Shown here: positions 1 through 9,055 of the stretch, piece after piece
How positions within the stretch are numbered: the first letter of the stretch is position 1
Layout of the letters: each line of letters begins with the position of its first letter
Assembly (NCBI RefSeq): GCF_010586825.1
Contig: NZ_JAAAGB010000016.1
Span: 1-64,000 of the forward strand
DNA length: 64,000 nucleotides
Source of the DNA: Draconibacterium mangrovi
GTDB taxonomy: Bacteria; Bacteroidota; Bacteroidia; Bacteroidales; Prolixibacteraceae
Direction of reading: 5' to 3'
Translations under genes and position numbers: made by a program
Notes under the pieces: model-generated
Database searches by the model: none
What the model was told of the DNA's origin: nothing
Seen by the model: the letters and a program-made list of their open reading frames with translations, nothing else

Positions 1-179
1 TTTTTGCAGTTGTTAAAAGAAAGACTCCATTTGTCCCTTTACACCAACATCTGTAATTTTTTATAATTCTGTTGTTTTTATCTTAGAATTCGGCAGGCAG
101 AAAGTTCAATCGATTTGGAGGCGTTTCAAAATTATAATCCACCTGATTTTCCTATGGGGGTAAAATTCGTGAACTCTCC

Positions 180-1646
180 TTAGTCCAACCAGAACGACGG
201 GGTGAAAAGTACCAGTACCGAATAAATTTCCAAACGGCCAATTACCATTAGCGCGGTTAAGAAATATTTGGCTCCGGCAGGTAAATGCAGGAAGTTGCTT
301 ACCGGGCCAACGGTGCCAAATCCCGGACCTATGCCAGCCATACTGGTTGCTACGGCACCAAACGAGGTTTTCAGGTCGTTGGTCCACAACATCATAATCA
401 TGGTGCCAATTATCAGGATGAGGTAGTAAAAAAGAACAAAAGTGAATACCCGATTTATAAGCTCGGGGCGTACCACATTTTTGTTGTAATGCACCACACG
501 CACTACGGTGTTTGACGCAAAATATTCTTTATACAGGGTACGTATATGCCTAAAAACAACCAGGTGACGAATAACTTTTACGCCTCCACCGGTTGATCCC
601 GACGATGCCCCGATCAACATCAGAATGGCAATTATGCCAATGGATTGTAATGGCCATTGCAAATAATCGGCTGTGGCAAAACCTGTTGCTGTTATAATGG
701 AAATCACCTGGAAAAAGGCATGACGGAAAGCCGGCTCAAATCCCATATCCTGGTGATGGAAGAAAAGTGACAGGGTAATGATTGTTCCGGCAACCAATAT
801 AATTTTTAAATACAATCGCAGTTCTTCATTTTTAAAAGCGGTTTTAAAATCGCCGCGCAACCAAAAAACGTGAACTACAAAGTTGATTCCCGAAAGCAGC
901 ATAAAAATGGTGACTGTGTATTGGATAAATGGCGAGAAGCTGGCCAGACTGTCGTTTTTGGTGGAGAAACCGCCGGTGGCAATGGTTGCAAACGAATGGC
1001 AAATCGCATCGAAAAGTGTCATTCCGCCCATCCATAAAATAATGGTTTCGGCAAAGGTTAGCCCCATGTAAATCAGCCATAACCGGCGTGCCACTTTGCG
1101 TATTCGTGTCGATACTTTTTCGGTAGCCACACTCGACACTTCGGAGTAAAACAGGTAAATCCCGTTAATCTTCAGAAATGGCATAATAGCCACCACTAAA
1201 ACAATAATACCCATTCCACCGATCCAGTGCGTTTCGGCTCGCCAAAATAAAACACTTTTGGGCAGGGCTTCAATGTCGGCCAAAATCGACGACCCGGTTG
1301 TTGTAAATCCTGAAATCGACTCGAAAAAAGCGTTGGTAAAATTCGGGATACTGCCGGTTAGCAAATAGGGGAGTGTACCCACCAAGGCCATTACCACCCA
1401 GGCAAGCGTAACAATAATAAAACTCTCGCGCAAAGAAGGTTCTACCTGCCGTTGTTTTTTTGTAAGCAGGTTTAAAACAACCCCTAAAATCAATGTGATT
1501 AGAAAAGTGTGCGACAGGTCGGTAAAAACGCTCTCTTTGTAAATAAATGAGACAATAAGCGCAAAAAGCATAAAAAGACTTTCGAACGTAATTACGATCG
1601 AAATGATGTGTAAAATTAAAGCGATATTTATTTTCAGGTGCTTCAT
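180..1646 (-). CDS. trkH: Trk-type potassium uptake protein TrkH
   Basis: A 488-residue polytopic inner-membrane protein of the TrkH/KtrB family, the K+-translocating subunit that normally works with the cytosolic NAD-binding TrkA. The four selectivity-filter loops are readable: GFTTTGSS at about residues 113-120, then ATIATGGFST, ITATGFAT and AGIGPGFGTVGP further on, each after a hydrophobic helix pair. The C terminus (GRLEIYSVLVLFTPSFW) matches the usual family ending, so the gene is full length. No trkA is seen beside it; it must lie elsewhere or upstream of the window. Family assignment is firm; ion specificity is taken from the family. Confidence 0.95.
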   Translation of the reverse strand: MKHLKINIALILHIISIVITFESLFMLFALIVSFIYKESVFTDLSHTFLITLILGVVLNLLTKKQRQVEPSLRESFIIVTLAWVVMALVGTLPYLLTGSIPNFTNAFFESISGFTTTGSSILADIEALPKSVLFWRAETHWIGGMGIIVLVVAIMPFLKINGIYLFYSEVSSVATEKVSTRIRKVARRLWLIYMGLTFAETIILWMGGMTLFDAICHSFATIATGGFSTKNDSLASFSPFIQYTVTIFMLLSGINFVVHVFWLRGDFKTAFKNEELRLYLKIILVAGTIITLSLFFHHQDMGFEPAFRHAFFQVISIITATGFATADYLQWPLQSIGIIAILMLIGASSGSTGGGVKVIRHLVVFRHIRTLYKEYFASNTVVRVVHYNKNVVRPELINRVFTFVLFYYLILIIGTMIMMLWTNDLKTSFGAVATSMAGIGPGFGTVGPVSNFLHLPAGAKYFLTALMVIGRLEIYSVLVLFTPSFWLD

Positions 1647-1841
1647 TTATTCCAAAATGGTATTTAATAGTGGCAATGAATTGTAAAGTTGCTGCTTTAC
1701 ATTATTAAGTTTCATTCTTAAAATGCGAGTTACATTCGAATTAAATGTGTTGCGATAGCTGTATAAATTTACAAAATGAAATAGTGATAAGCCAATCGAA
1801 ATCTTTGGATCATCTTCGGGATATTGCAGCAACCCGAAATT

Positions 1842-2207
1842 TTATGAGATACAAGCGGGTGGAGGGAGATTGGTATGAAGAATAAGAATATTCTTAAAAA
1901 CTGCAGTTATTGCTCTTTTGCCTAAACTGTTCAAACTTTTCGGGAAGGTTCCGGATGTTGTGTTTTTTACTGAAAATGCAAGTGTTTTGTGGTCGTTATC
2001 TTCCTGATTTTCGAGTAAGGATTCGCACAAATCAAAATCTGATGACACAATACATTCAATTTCTGTTGTGTCAGCTTCTGCGGAAAAAGCAATGTCTTTT
2101 TTTACAAAAGTATTGTCTCCCGTTATCTGTAATATCCCTGTCAGAAAATAAATTAAAAGCAGTATGAATAATGCTCTCAAAACTTCGCTTTTAAAATTAT
2201 ACGGCAA
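1842..2207 (-). CDS. Small hypothetical protein with N-terminal membrane segment
   Basis: A 121-residue reading frame on the same strand as trkH and about 200 bp upstream of it. It starts with a short charged stretch followed by one hydrophobic helix (ALFILLLIYFLTGIL, about residues 12-26), so the product would be membrane-anchored or exported. The rest is polar, with three Cys residues (two near the middle, one near the C terminus) and no motif I recognise. The frame shows no strong ribosome-binding site. It could be a lineage-specific small envelope protein or a chance frame; the hydrophobic N terminus is the main reason for keeping it. Confidence 0.45.
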   Translation of the reverse strand: MPYNFKSEVLRALFILLLIYFLTGILQITGDNTFVKKDIAFSAEADTTEIECIVSSDFDLCESLLENQEDNDHKTLAFSVKNTTSGTFPKSLNSLGKRAITAVFKNILILHTNLPPPACIS

Positions 2208-2301
2208 ATTTAGATTCTCTTTTCCAGTTGTGCTATCCTACCGTTGTAATAGTGCTGAAAATTGAGGTTTATTTAACTCCGCTTTGATAACGTTGCATTG
2301 T

Positions 2302-3000
2302 TTACAGTGTGTAAGTGGAGTATTTTTTTACTTCGCGCGCCAATTCACGTGCTTTGCCATCGGTAATCTGGTTTAGTCGTTCCCAAAATTTCGGGCCGTG
2401 ATTTTTAACTTCGGTATGCACCAACTCGTGCAGCAAAATATAGTCGATCAGTTTAACGGGCAGTTTCATCATTTGCAAATTCAGGCTGATGTTGTTTTTT
2501 GATGAGCAACTTCCCCAGTTACGCCGGTTATCGCGTATGGTAACTTTGTAGTACTTAAAGCCGTATTTTTTTGCCAGATCAGAAATTCGTGCCGGAAGCA
2601 AACGTTTGGCTTCGTGGCGGTAAATAGCGGTTACAATCTCATCGATAAAGGCGATGGAATCTTCATTTTCAAAATCAGAAACCGAAATAGTTATAACATC
2701 ACCTTTTCGTTTGGCATCGTTTTTTTCGCCCTGAACGATGCGAATTTTATGCAGCTTTGTTTCAATCTCGGTGCCCGGAGTTATTGCGGTTGAGCGGGCT
2801 TTCATCTTTTCCTGCTGTTTTAAGACCCACTTTTCGTTTTTCACCACAAAAGCCATTGCTTCCTTAGGTTTGATAAAAAAAGGAAAAGAAACCAGCACCG
2901 ATTTGTCGGGTTTTACGCTAAGTTTAATATTTTTAGATCGCAGGTTTTGAGAAAATGTTACCTTGCCTATATGTTTCAATTGAACTACTTGGCTTGCCAT
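2302..3000 (-). CDS. YgjP-like (DUF45/M48-type) zinc metallopeptidase
   Basis: A 232-residue soluble protein with a zincin motif HELVH at residues 191-195 and a third ligand His at 201 (HELVHTEVKNH), the signature of the YgjP/WLM-like metallopeptidase family, often annotated as SprT- or M48-family. The preceding NWGSCSSKNNISLNLQMM stretch is the other hallmark of the family. There is no signal peptide, so it is cytosolic. The physiological substrate of this family is poorly known; in some genomes it neighbours type I restriction genes, but not here. It is divergent from the next gene, with 38 bp between the starts. Confidence 0.88.
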   Translation of the reverse strand: MASQVVQLKHIGKVTFSQNLRSKNIKLSVKPDKSVLVSFPFFIKPKEAMAFVVKNEKWVLKQQEKMKARSTAITPGTEIETKLHKIRIVQGEKNDAKRKGDVITISVSDFENEDSIAFIDEIVTAIYRHEAKRLLPARISDLAKKYGFKYYKVTIRDNRRNWGSCSSKNNISLNLQMMKLPVKLIDYILLHELVHTEVKNHGPKFWERLNQITDGKARELAREVKKYSTYTL

Positions 3001-3038
3001 ATGTTATTGTTAAAAATAAAAAATCAAAGATATCAATC

Positions 3039-3740
3039 ATGGGAAATAAAAAGATGGAGGTATTCGTAAACCTCACAAAAAAAGATATGGTTGTTTCGGT
3101 TGAAGAAAAAATTCTTCCTGAAAGCCTGGTGTTCGAATCGTTAAATCCGTTTCCCGGGTATTACCATAATCTGCCAACCGATCCGGGGTCGATGTACATT
3201 TACCTGGTAATGGATAAGAACCATCCGTTGGAGGTGATTTTAAGGGCAACGCAAACCATTGAAAAAAAATACGACTGGAATTTTGATGCTGGAAAGGCAT
3301 ACTTATCAATCGGATCAACTTTGCTCGATGCAATTCGTATTAAACATTTACCATCGCTTGATTTGTTGGTGAAAATTCAGGAAGCTTATGTGGATCAGGG
3401 AATTACTTTCCTGATGAAAAAGAAATTAAAAGGTAAGCTGGAAGCCAATGTTAAGATCGTTAAATTTCTTGAACTGGAAAAACTAGCCGACGGTATATTT
3501 CTGAATACTCAGGATCCTACTTTTGCTTATATTGAAGTGCCTAAATATTTAAGTTCTGAGGAATTTACAAAAGTGTCGATGGACGTAAAATATAACTGGC
3601 AGGGACACGAATTTGATGCCGCCAGCGCGTCGTTTTATCTTGGTGGCGTGCTTTTTGAAGCTGTCCGTATTTTCTCTGATAAAATGGATGTAGAATATTT
3701 AAGTGCTATCAAAAAATTATATGCAGAAAAGATCGATTAG
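3039..3740 (+). CDS. Conserved hypothetical cytosolic protein
   Basis: A 233-residue protein using the ATG at 3039; an in-frame ATG exists at 2955, but it lies inside the start of the divergent metallopeptidase gene and gives a poor N terminus. I recognise no catalytic motif. There is no signal or membrane segment. Two loosely similar halves can be seen: each has a region with Y-W-aromatic spacing (KYDWNFDAGKAYLSIGSTL near residue 92 and KYNWQGHEFDAASASFYLGG near 187) followed by LxxAxRI, suggesting an internal duplication. A strong hairpin terminator follows at 3762. Function unknown. Confidence 0.75.
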   Translation: MGNKKMEVFVNLTKKDMVVSVEEKILPESLVFESLNPFPGYYHNLPTDPGSMYIYLVMDKNHPLEVILRATQTIEKKYDWNFDAGKAYLSIGSTLLDAIRIKHLPSLDLLVKIQEAYVDQGITFLMKKKLKGKLEANVKIVKFLELEKLADGIFLNTQDPTFAYIEVPKYLSSEEFTKVSMDVKYNWQGHEFDAASASFYLGGVLFEAVRIFSDKMDVEYLSAIKKLYAEKID

Positions 3741-3761
3741 TAACTTAATTTAAAATAATAG

Positions 3762-3791
3762 AAGGCAGCAGAATTTGTGCTGCCTTTTTTT
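3762..3791 (+). terminator. Rho-independent terminator after the 3039-3740 gene
   Basis: A perfect 9-bp stem AAGGCAGCA / TGCTGCCTT with a 7-base loop runs straight into a T tract on the plus strand, 21 bp past the stop codon. Confidence 0.85.
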
Positions 3792-3842
3792 GTGTCTGCA
3801 TTTTTGTACATTTGGTTAACTTTGTATAAAACTGGAACCATT

Positions 3843-5021
3843 ATGGATAACAGATCCCGATTATTTGTTTTTAGCCTTCTGGCAATTCTGGCGAGCGCAC
3901 TGTTTGCCTGTAAAGGAAATTCAGACAAATCAGAAATTAAAACTGAAGTTGTTAATCGTGGCCCGGTGGTGGCTTCGTTTAAATGCCAGGGAAGTGTGCG
4001 TGCTGCCAATGTTGTGTCGGTGCTAAATCTTTTGCGAAACTCGGTGGTTGCCGTACATAAAATGCCCGGCGAGCGGGTTGAAAAAGGGGAGCTTATTATG
4101 CAGCTCAACAAAACACAGATACAGGACGAAATTGCCGATCTGAATAACCAGATACAACAAAAAGAAAATGCCCTTGAGAAAAACCGCCTAAATGTAAAAA
4201 GCGTTCAGCTTGATCTTAACCAGGGCGAAGAGGCAAAAAAGGCACGTGTTCTGAATATGCAACATTCGCTTGAGCAGCAGGAAAAACTGTTGGAAGCCGG
4301 CGGAACATCGCAGGCAAGAGTCGATCAAATAAAGCAAAACCTGTTGCTGGCCGAGCAGGATTTAAATAACCAGGCAGAAAAGAATTTGATACGATTGCAA
4401 CAACTGGAAATGGATGAGCGCAACCTGGCCTTGCAAATACAAGGGTATAAAAAGAACCTGGCAACACAACGCGCTATTTTGCAAAAAACGGATGTAAAAG
4501 CACCGGTTTCGGGCATTCTATTGGAAATTGCCGGAAACGTGGGCGATTATGTTGCACTCGATCAGGCGCTGTTAAAAATTGCTGATGAAAGTGCCTCGAA
4601 AATTGTTGGAACTGCCGGCAAAAATAAACTCAGTTTAATTCAGTCCGGGGGAGAGGTAGAAGTGACCGTAAACAATGAGAAGTTTATGGGAACTATCGGC
4701 CAGGTTTACGACGATGAAAATTCGGAGTCGGTATCGTTTGATGTTTTTGTTGCCGAAAATGATCAGCAAAAACTTAAAGGAGCTGAAAATGTTGAACTAC
4801 TGGTAAAAGCCAACGACAAAGAAAATGTACTTCGAATTCGAAAATTGCCGGGAATGACCTTATCGCAACATTTCGATGTTTTGCTTCAAAAACAAGATGA
4901 GGTTATACGCACCGAAATTGTTTTGGGAACCATTGGTAAGGATTACTGCGAAATTATTTCAGGCGTTGAAGAGGGAGACGTTATCCTGGTAGAAGATCCT
5001 TCTACCGCTCAGGTCCAATAA
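3843..5021 (+). CDS. HlyD/RND-type periplasmic adaptor lipoprotein (orphan)
   Basis: A 392-residue membrane-fusion-type adaptor. The ATG at 3843 gives a clean lipoprotein signal ending at Cys23 (ASALFAC); the longer frame from 3777 would bury it. After a short lipoyl-like half, residues of about 95-210 form a long coiled-coil hairpin rich in Gln and Glu, followed by the second lipoyl half (KAPVSGILLEI) and a beta-barrel region. Such adaptors link an inner-membrane pump to a TolC-type channel. No pump or ABC gene is adjacent: a terminator precedes it and another follows, so it is a single-gene unit. The partner is unknown. Confidence 0.85.
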   Translation: MDNRSRLFVFSLLAILASALFACKGNSDKSEIKTEVVNRGPVVASFKCQGSVRAANVVSVLNLLRNSVVAVHKMPGERVEKGELIMQLNKTQIQDEIADLNNQIQQKENALEKNRLNVKSVQLDLNQGEEAKKARVLNMQHSLEQQEKLLEAGGTSQARVDQIKQNLLLAEQDLNNQAEKNLIRLQQLEMDERNLALQIQGYKKNLATQRAILQKTDVKAPVSGILLEIAGNVGDYVALDQALLKIADESASKIVGTAGKNKLSLIQSGGEVEVTVNNEKFMGTIGQVYDDENSESVSFDVFVAENDQQKLKGAENVELLVKANDKENVLRIRKLPGMTLSQHFDVLLQKQDEVIRTEIVLGTIGKDYCEIISGVEEGDVILVEDPSTAQVQ

Positions 5022-5050
5022 AACCTTATCCTTTCTTAATGGGAATAAAA

Positions 5051-5093
5051 AATATCGGCAAGCTGAATGAATAGCAACTTACCGATATTTTTT
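5051..5093. terminator. Hairpin terminator between convergent genes
   Basis: A 12-bp imperfect stem AATATCGGCAAG / CTTACCGATATT followed by a T tract on the plus strand lies between the adaptor gene and the convergent sulfatase gene. It can serve the plus-strand gene and, with the A tract on the other side, probably also the PUL transcript. Confidence 0.7.
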
Positions 5094-5116
5094 ATAGAAA
5101 AAGGTGATAGTAAGGA

Positions 5117-6730
5117 TTATTTTATCAATCCCCGGTCTTTGTACTTTTGAATAAAAGCCTGATCCAGTTCCTCCGAATCTTTGTATTGCACACGCAAATC
5201 CTGTAACTTTTTCGTCAAAGCTGTAACTACATCCGCATACTCCGGATCATCGTATACATTATTCAATTCCAGCGGATCATTTTTGCGGTCGTATAATTCC
5301 CACTCGTCAACATCGTAGTAAAAGTGCGCCAGCTTAAATTCGGTGGTTACAATTCCGTAGTGGCGTTTCACCATATGGAAACCCGGATATTCGTAATAAT
5401 GGTAATAAACCGCGTCGCGGGTCCAGGCAGCAGTGTCGCCAGCCAGCAGCGGCATCAGGCTTTCGCCCTGCATATCCGACGGTGCTTCAATGCCGGCAGC
5501 CTCCAGAAAAGTTTGTGCAAAATCGAGGTTCTGCACCATTTCATCCGATACCGATCCCGGAGCAATTTTTCCCGGCCACTTTACCAAAAGCGGTGTTTTA
5601 AACGATTCGTTGTAAATAAAACGTTTATCGAACCAGCCGTGTTCTCCCAGATAAAATCCCTGGTCGGAAGTATAAACAACAATGGTGTTTTCATCCAGAC
5701 CTTGCTCTTTCAGATGATCGAGCAACCGACCAACATTCTCGTCAACCGATGCAATACAGCCCAGGTAATCCTGCATGTAACGCTGGTATTTCCAACGCAT
5801 GAAAGCCGAGTCGTTCATCGTTGGGTATAGTTTTGCAAACTCCTCGTTTATCGGGCCATAAACAGCATTCCAACTGGCTTTTTGTTCCTCGGTAAAACGG
5901 GCATATTTGCTTTTGAATACATTAAATCCCCATTCTGACATTTCCGTAACGCCAAGTTCTTTGGCCAACTCCGGGTAAATTTTATTATCGGCCGAAACCG
6001 TCATGTGTTTTAGCAGATTCATTTCAGCTTCTTTGGCTGCCGATCCTCTTCCTTTATAATCATCGAATAAGGTTTCCGGTTCGGGGAAAGTTTTTTGGGT
6101 AAACTCTTTATAATGACGTTCGGCCGGGAACCACTCGCGATGAGGTGCCTTGTGCAAATACATCAGCAAAAAGGGCTTATCGTCTTGCCGGCGGTTATCC
6201 ATCCAGTCGATTGTTAGATCGGTGATTACGTCGGTTACATAACCCTGAATCGTCGTATCGCCGGTGTTGGTAATAAAATCGGGATTGTAATAATCGCCCT
6301 GGTCAGGAAGGATTTTAAACTCATCAAAACCTTTTGGATTGTTTCCGAAATGCAGCTTGCCAAACATAGCGGTTTGATAGCCGGCATTCTGCAATAGTTG
6401 CGGGAAAGTTACATTGGTTGTGTCGAATGGAAAGTTATTATCGATCTTTCCGTGAATGTGCGTGTGTTTTCCGGTAAGAATGGTTGCCCGCGACGGAGCA
6501 CAAATCGAGTTGGAAACACAGGCATTGGTAAACAGCATTCCTTCGTCGGCAATCCGGTCGATATTTGGCGTTTGTATCAATTTGTCGTCGTAGGCACTAA
6601 TGGCCTGGTACGCATGATCGTCGCTCATGATAAAAATAATATTCGGACGCTGCGGTGTACTTTCTTTTTGCGAGCAGGCTCCTAACAGGAGAACAAATGC
6701 AAAAAGAACTATGACATAAAAACTTCTCAT
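5117..6730 (-). CDS. Sulfatase (family S1), lipoprotein
   Basis: A 537-residue formylglycine-dependent sulfatase. The signal ends at lipobox Cys19 (LLLGAC), so it is expected to be membrane-anchored in the periplasm or at the surface. The metal-binding SDDH is at about residues 36-39, and the activation motif C-A-P-S-R is at 77-81, where Cys77 is the residue converted to formylglycine by a maturase (anSME type in anaerobes). GKLHFG and the late TSDQGFYLGEHGWFDK are further active-site elements. It is the last gene of the PUL, 18 bp after the GH3 gene. Subfamily and sugar are not readable; similarity of layout to N-acetylglucosamine-6-sulfatase-type enzymes is only an impression. Confidence 0.9.
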   Translation of the reverse strand: MRSFYVIVLFAFVLLLGACSQKESTPQRPNIIFIMSDDHAYQAISAYDDKLIQTPNIDRIADEGMLFTNACVSNSICAPSRATILTGKHTHIHGKIDNNFPFDTTNVTFPQLLQNAGYQTAMFGKLHFGNNPKGFDEFKILPDQGDYYNPDFITNTGDTTIQGYVTDVITDLTIDWMDNRRQDDKPFLLMYLHKAPHREWFPAERHYKEFTQKTFPEPETLFDDYKGRGSAAKEAEMNLLKHMTVSADNKIYPELAKELGVTEMSEWGFNVFKSKYARFTEEQKASWNAVYGPINEEFAKLYPTMNDSAFMRWKYQRYMQDYLGCIASVDENVGRLLDHLKEQGLDENTIVVYTSDQGFYLGEHGWFDKRFIYNESFKTPLLVKWPGKIAPGSVSDEMVQNLDFAQTFLEAAGIEAPSDMQGESLMPLLAGDTAAWTRDAVYYHYYEYPGFHMVKRHYGIVTTEFKLAHFYYDVDEWELYDRKNDPLELNNVYDDPEYADVVTALTKKLQDLRVQYKDSEELDQAFIQKYKDRGLIK

Positions 6731-6748
6731 TTTAGTTGGTTTAGGTTT

Positions 6749-9034
6749 TTATTGCAATGTAAATTTTGTTGCCAGCGAGGCGTTTGAATCACCTCCAACA
6801 TAAATTTCAAATTCACCGGGTTCGGCATAAAACGAAAGGTCGGAATGATAAAATGCCAGATCAGCAGCACGAAGTGTAAATACAACTTCTTTTGTGTCTC
6901 CTTTTGGAATAAATACTTTTTTGAAACCTTTGAGCAGTCGTAAAGGTGGAGTTATCGAAGCAACCACATCTCGTACATACAGTTGCACCACTTCTTCTCC
7001 ATCATAATCGCCGGTATTTGTAACCGAAACGGAAATCTTTATATCATCAACATTGCTTAATGTGGATTTGTCCAGCACTAAATTTTTGTATTCGAAGTTG
7101 GTATAACTCAAGCCATAGCCAAATGGGAAAAGAGGAGAGTTGGGCGCATCCAGATAGTTCGATTTAAATTTCTGAAAAGTATCGCCATCCTGCGGGCGAC
7201 CTGTATTTTTTATGCTGTAATAAATTGGCACCTGGCCAACATTTACAGGGAAAGTCGCCGTTAATTTTCCCGAAGGATTGTAATCGCCAAACAGAACGTC
7301 GGGCAGCGCATTCCCGCCTTCAACACCGGCATGCCACATTTGGAGGAAAGCATCAGCCAGTTCCACTTCTTCAGCAATCTCCATCGGACGGCCACTCATA
7401 TTTACAACAACCAGCGGTTTGCCTGTTTTTGCCAGTTCCTGCAACAATTTCTTTTGACTTGGCGGCATGGTAATATCCGTGCGGCTTGAAGATTCTCCTG
7501 TCATTTCTGTGGCCTCTCCAACAACAGCAACAATTACATCAGCCTTTTGCGACACTGCAACAGCTTCGCGCAACATGGTTTCAGGCGAACGTTCGTCGAT
7601 AAAAATTTTGGGGCCAAACACATTTATTTTTTTTGCAAACTCAGGATCGTTGCAAATATTAGCACCTTTTGCATGAAGAATATTCACGTTGTCACCAACC
7701 ACATTCTGAAAGCCTTCCAAAACGGTAACCGCCAGATTAAAGTCTCCTGTTGGCGCCCATGTTCCGAGCATGTTGCTGCGGCTGTCAACCAGCGGGCCGA
7801 CCAAAGCCACAGTTCCTGATTTTTTTAGTGGCAGCAACTGGTTTTCGTTTTTCAATAGTACCATCGAACTGGCCGCAGCTTCTCTGGCGACCTTGCGATG
7901 TTCTGCGGTTAAAATATCGTTTTCAGGGCGGGATTTGTCGAAGTAACGATACGGATCTTCAAATAGGCCCAGTTTGTATTTCGCTTCCAGAACCCTGCGG
8001 CACGCTGTATTAATGTCTTCCTCGGTAACCTTTCCTTCTTTCAGCGATTTTTCAAGCGTAGTGAGAAATCCTTCTCCCACCATGTCCATATCCAAACCGG
8101 CTTTTAATGCGAGGGCCGAAACCGCCTGCAAATCGCCCAAGCCGTGAGCGATCATTTCATTTACCGAAGTATAATCGGAAACCACAAAACCATCAAATCC
8201 CCACATGTCACGCAATACGGTGGTCAGTAACCACCTGTTTCCACTGGCGGGCACGCCGTCAACATCGTTAAACGACGACATTACACAACCAACTCCGGCA
8301 TCGATAGCGGCTTTGTAAGGAGGGAAATATTCGTTGAACATCCGCAGGTGACTCATATCAACAGAATTGTAATCGCGGCCGGCTTCGGCAGCTCCGTATA
8401 AAGCAAAATGTTTTACGGTTGCCATCATTGTTGTTGTCGCTGTCAGGTCGTTTTGCTGATAGCCATTAACCATTGCTCTTGCAATTTCAGAACCCAAAAA
8501 CGGATCTTCACCTGCTCCTTCAGAAATTCGTCCCCAACGGGGATCGCGCGATACATCAACCATAGGCGAGAAGTTCCAGAAAATACCGTCGGCAGTAGCT
8601 TCTTTGGCAGCAATCTGTGCCGTTTTTTCTATTAATTCCATATCCCAGGTACTGGCTAATCCCAAAGGTAGCGGGAAGGTGGTTTTGTAACCATGAATCA
8701 CATCCGACCCAAAGATCATCGGAATGCCAAGTCGGCTTTCTTCTACCGCCAATTGCTGCGCCTGACGCGTTTTTTCAGGTCCGTAAACACCAAAAATACC
8801 GCCGACTTTTCCGGTTTTTATCTTCTCCTCAACACCGGTACTAACCACCGATCCGGTGGGAATTCCACCACCCGGCGTGACCAGGTTCAGCTGACCAATT
8901 TTTTCCTGGATGGTCATTTTTTCCATCAAATCGGAAACAAAAACATCCATTTCAGAATCACCTGAGTTGCTCGTCGGTGTTCCACATCCTGCAAATAAAA
9001 ATAGTACTGCAACAAATGATAAAAAGCGTGACAT
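6749..9034 (-). CDS. GH3 beta-glucosidase (BglX-like) lipoprotein
   Basis: A 761-residue family 3 glycoside hydrolase with lipobox Cys17 (LFAGC). Its TIM-barrel half contains KHFALYG, and the nucleophile is Asp287 in GFVVSDYTS. It is followed by the alpha/beta sandwich domain and a C-terminal fibronectin type III-like domain, the full BglX arrangement. It removes glucose from the non-reducing end of beta-gluco-oligosaccharides. Known GH3 enzymes encoded beside GH144 genes (for example BT_3567 of Bacteroides thetaiotaomicron) act on beta-1,2-linked oligoglucans, so the same role is inferred here from context. It is 21 bp from the GH43 gene and likely co-transcribed. Confidence 0.93.
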   Translation of the reverse strand: MSRFLSFVAVLFLFAGCGTPTSNSGDSEMDVFVSDLMEKMTIQEKIGQLNLVTPGGGIPTGSVVSTGVEEKIKTGKVGGIFGVYGPEKTRQAQQLAVEESRLGIPMIFGSDVIHGYKTTFPLPLGLASTWDMELIEKTAQIAAKEATADGIFWNFSPMVDVSRDPRWGRISEGAGEDPFLGSEIARAMVNGYQQNDLTATTTMMATVKHFALYGAAEAGRDYNSVDMSHLRMFNEYFPPYKAAIDAGVGCVMSSFNDVDGVPASGNRWLLTTVLRDMWGFDGFVVSDYTSVNEMIAHGLGDLQAVSALALKAGLDMDMVGEGFLTTLEKSLKEGKVTEEDINTACRRVLEAKYKLGLFEDPYRYFDKSRPENDILTAEHRKVAREAAASSMVLLKNENQLLPLKKSGTVALVGPLVDSRSNMLGTWAPTGDFNLAVTVLEGFQNVVGDNVNILHAKGANICNDPEFAKKINVFGPKIFIDERSPETMLREAVAVSQKADVIVAVVGEATEMTGESSSRTDITMPPSQKKLLQELAKTGKPLVVVNMSGRPMEIAEEVELADAFLQMWHAGVEGGNALPDVLFGDYNPSGKLTATFPVNVGQVPIYYSIKNTGRPQDGDTFQKFKSNYLDAPNSPLFPFGYGLSYTNFEYKNLVLDKSTLSNVDDIKISVSVTNTGDYDGEEVVQLYVRDVVASITPPLRLLKGFKKVFIPKGDTKEVVFTLRAADLAFYHSDLSFYAEPGEFEIYVGGDSNASLATKFTLQ

Positions 9035-9055
9035 ATCTAACCAATTTTATAGTTT

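Noticed and set aside
1647..1832. 61-codon minus-strand frame immediately before trkH
   Set aside because: It has no membrane or domain features and no start signal; its stop merely abuts trkH. Probably chance.
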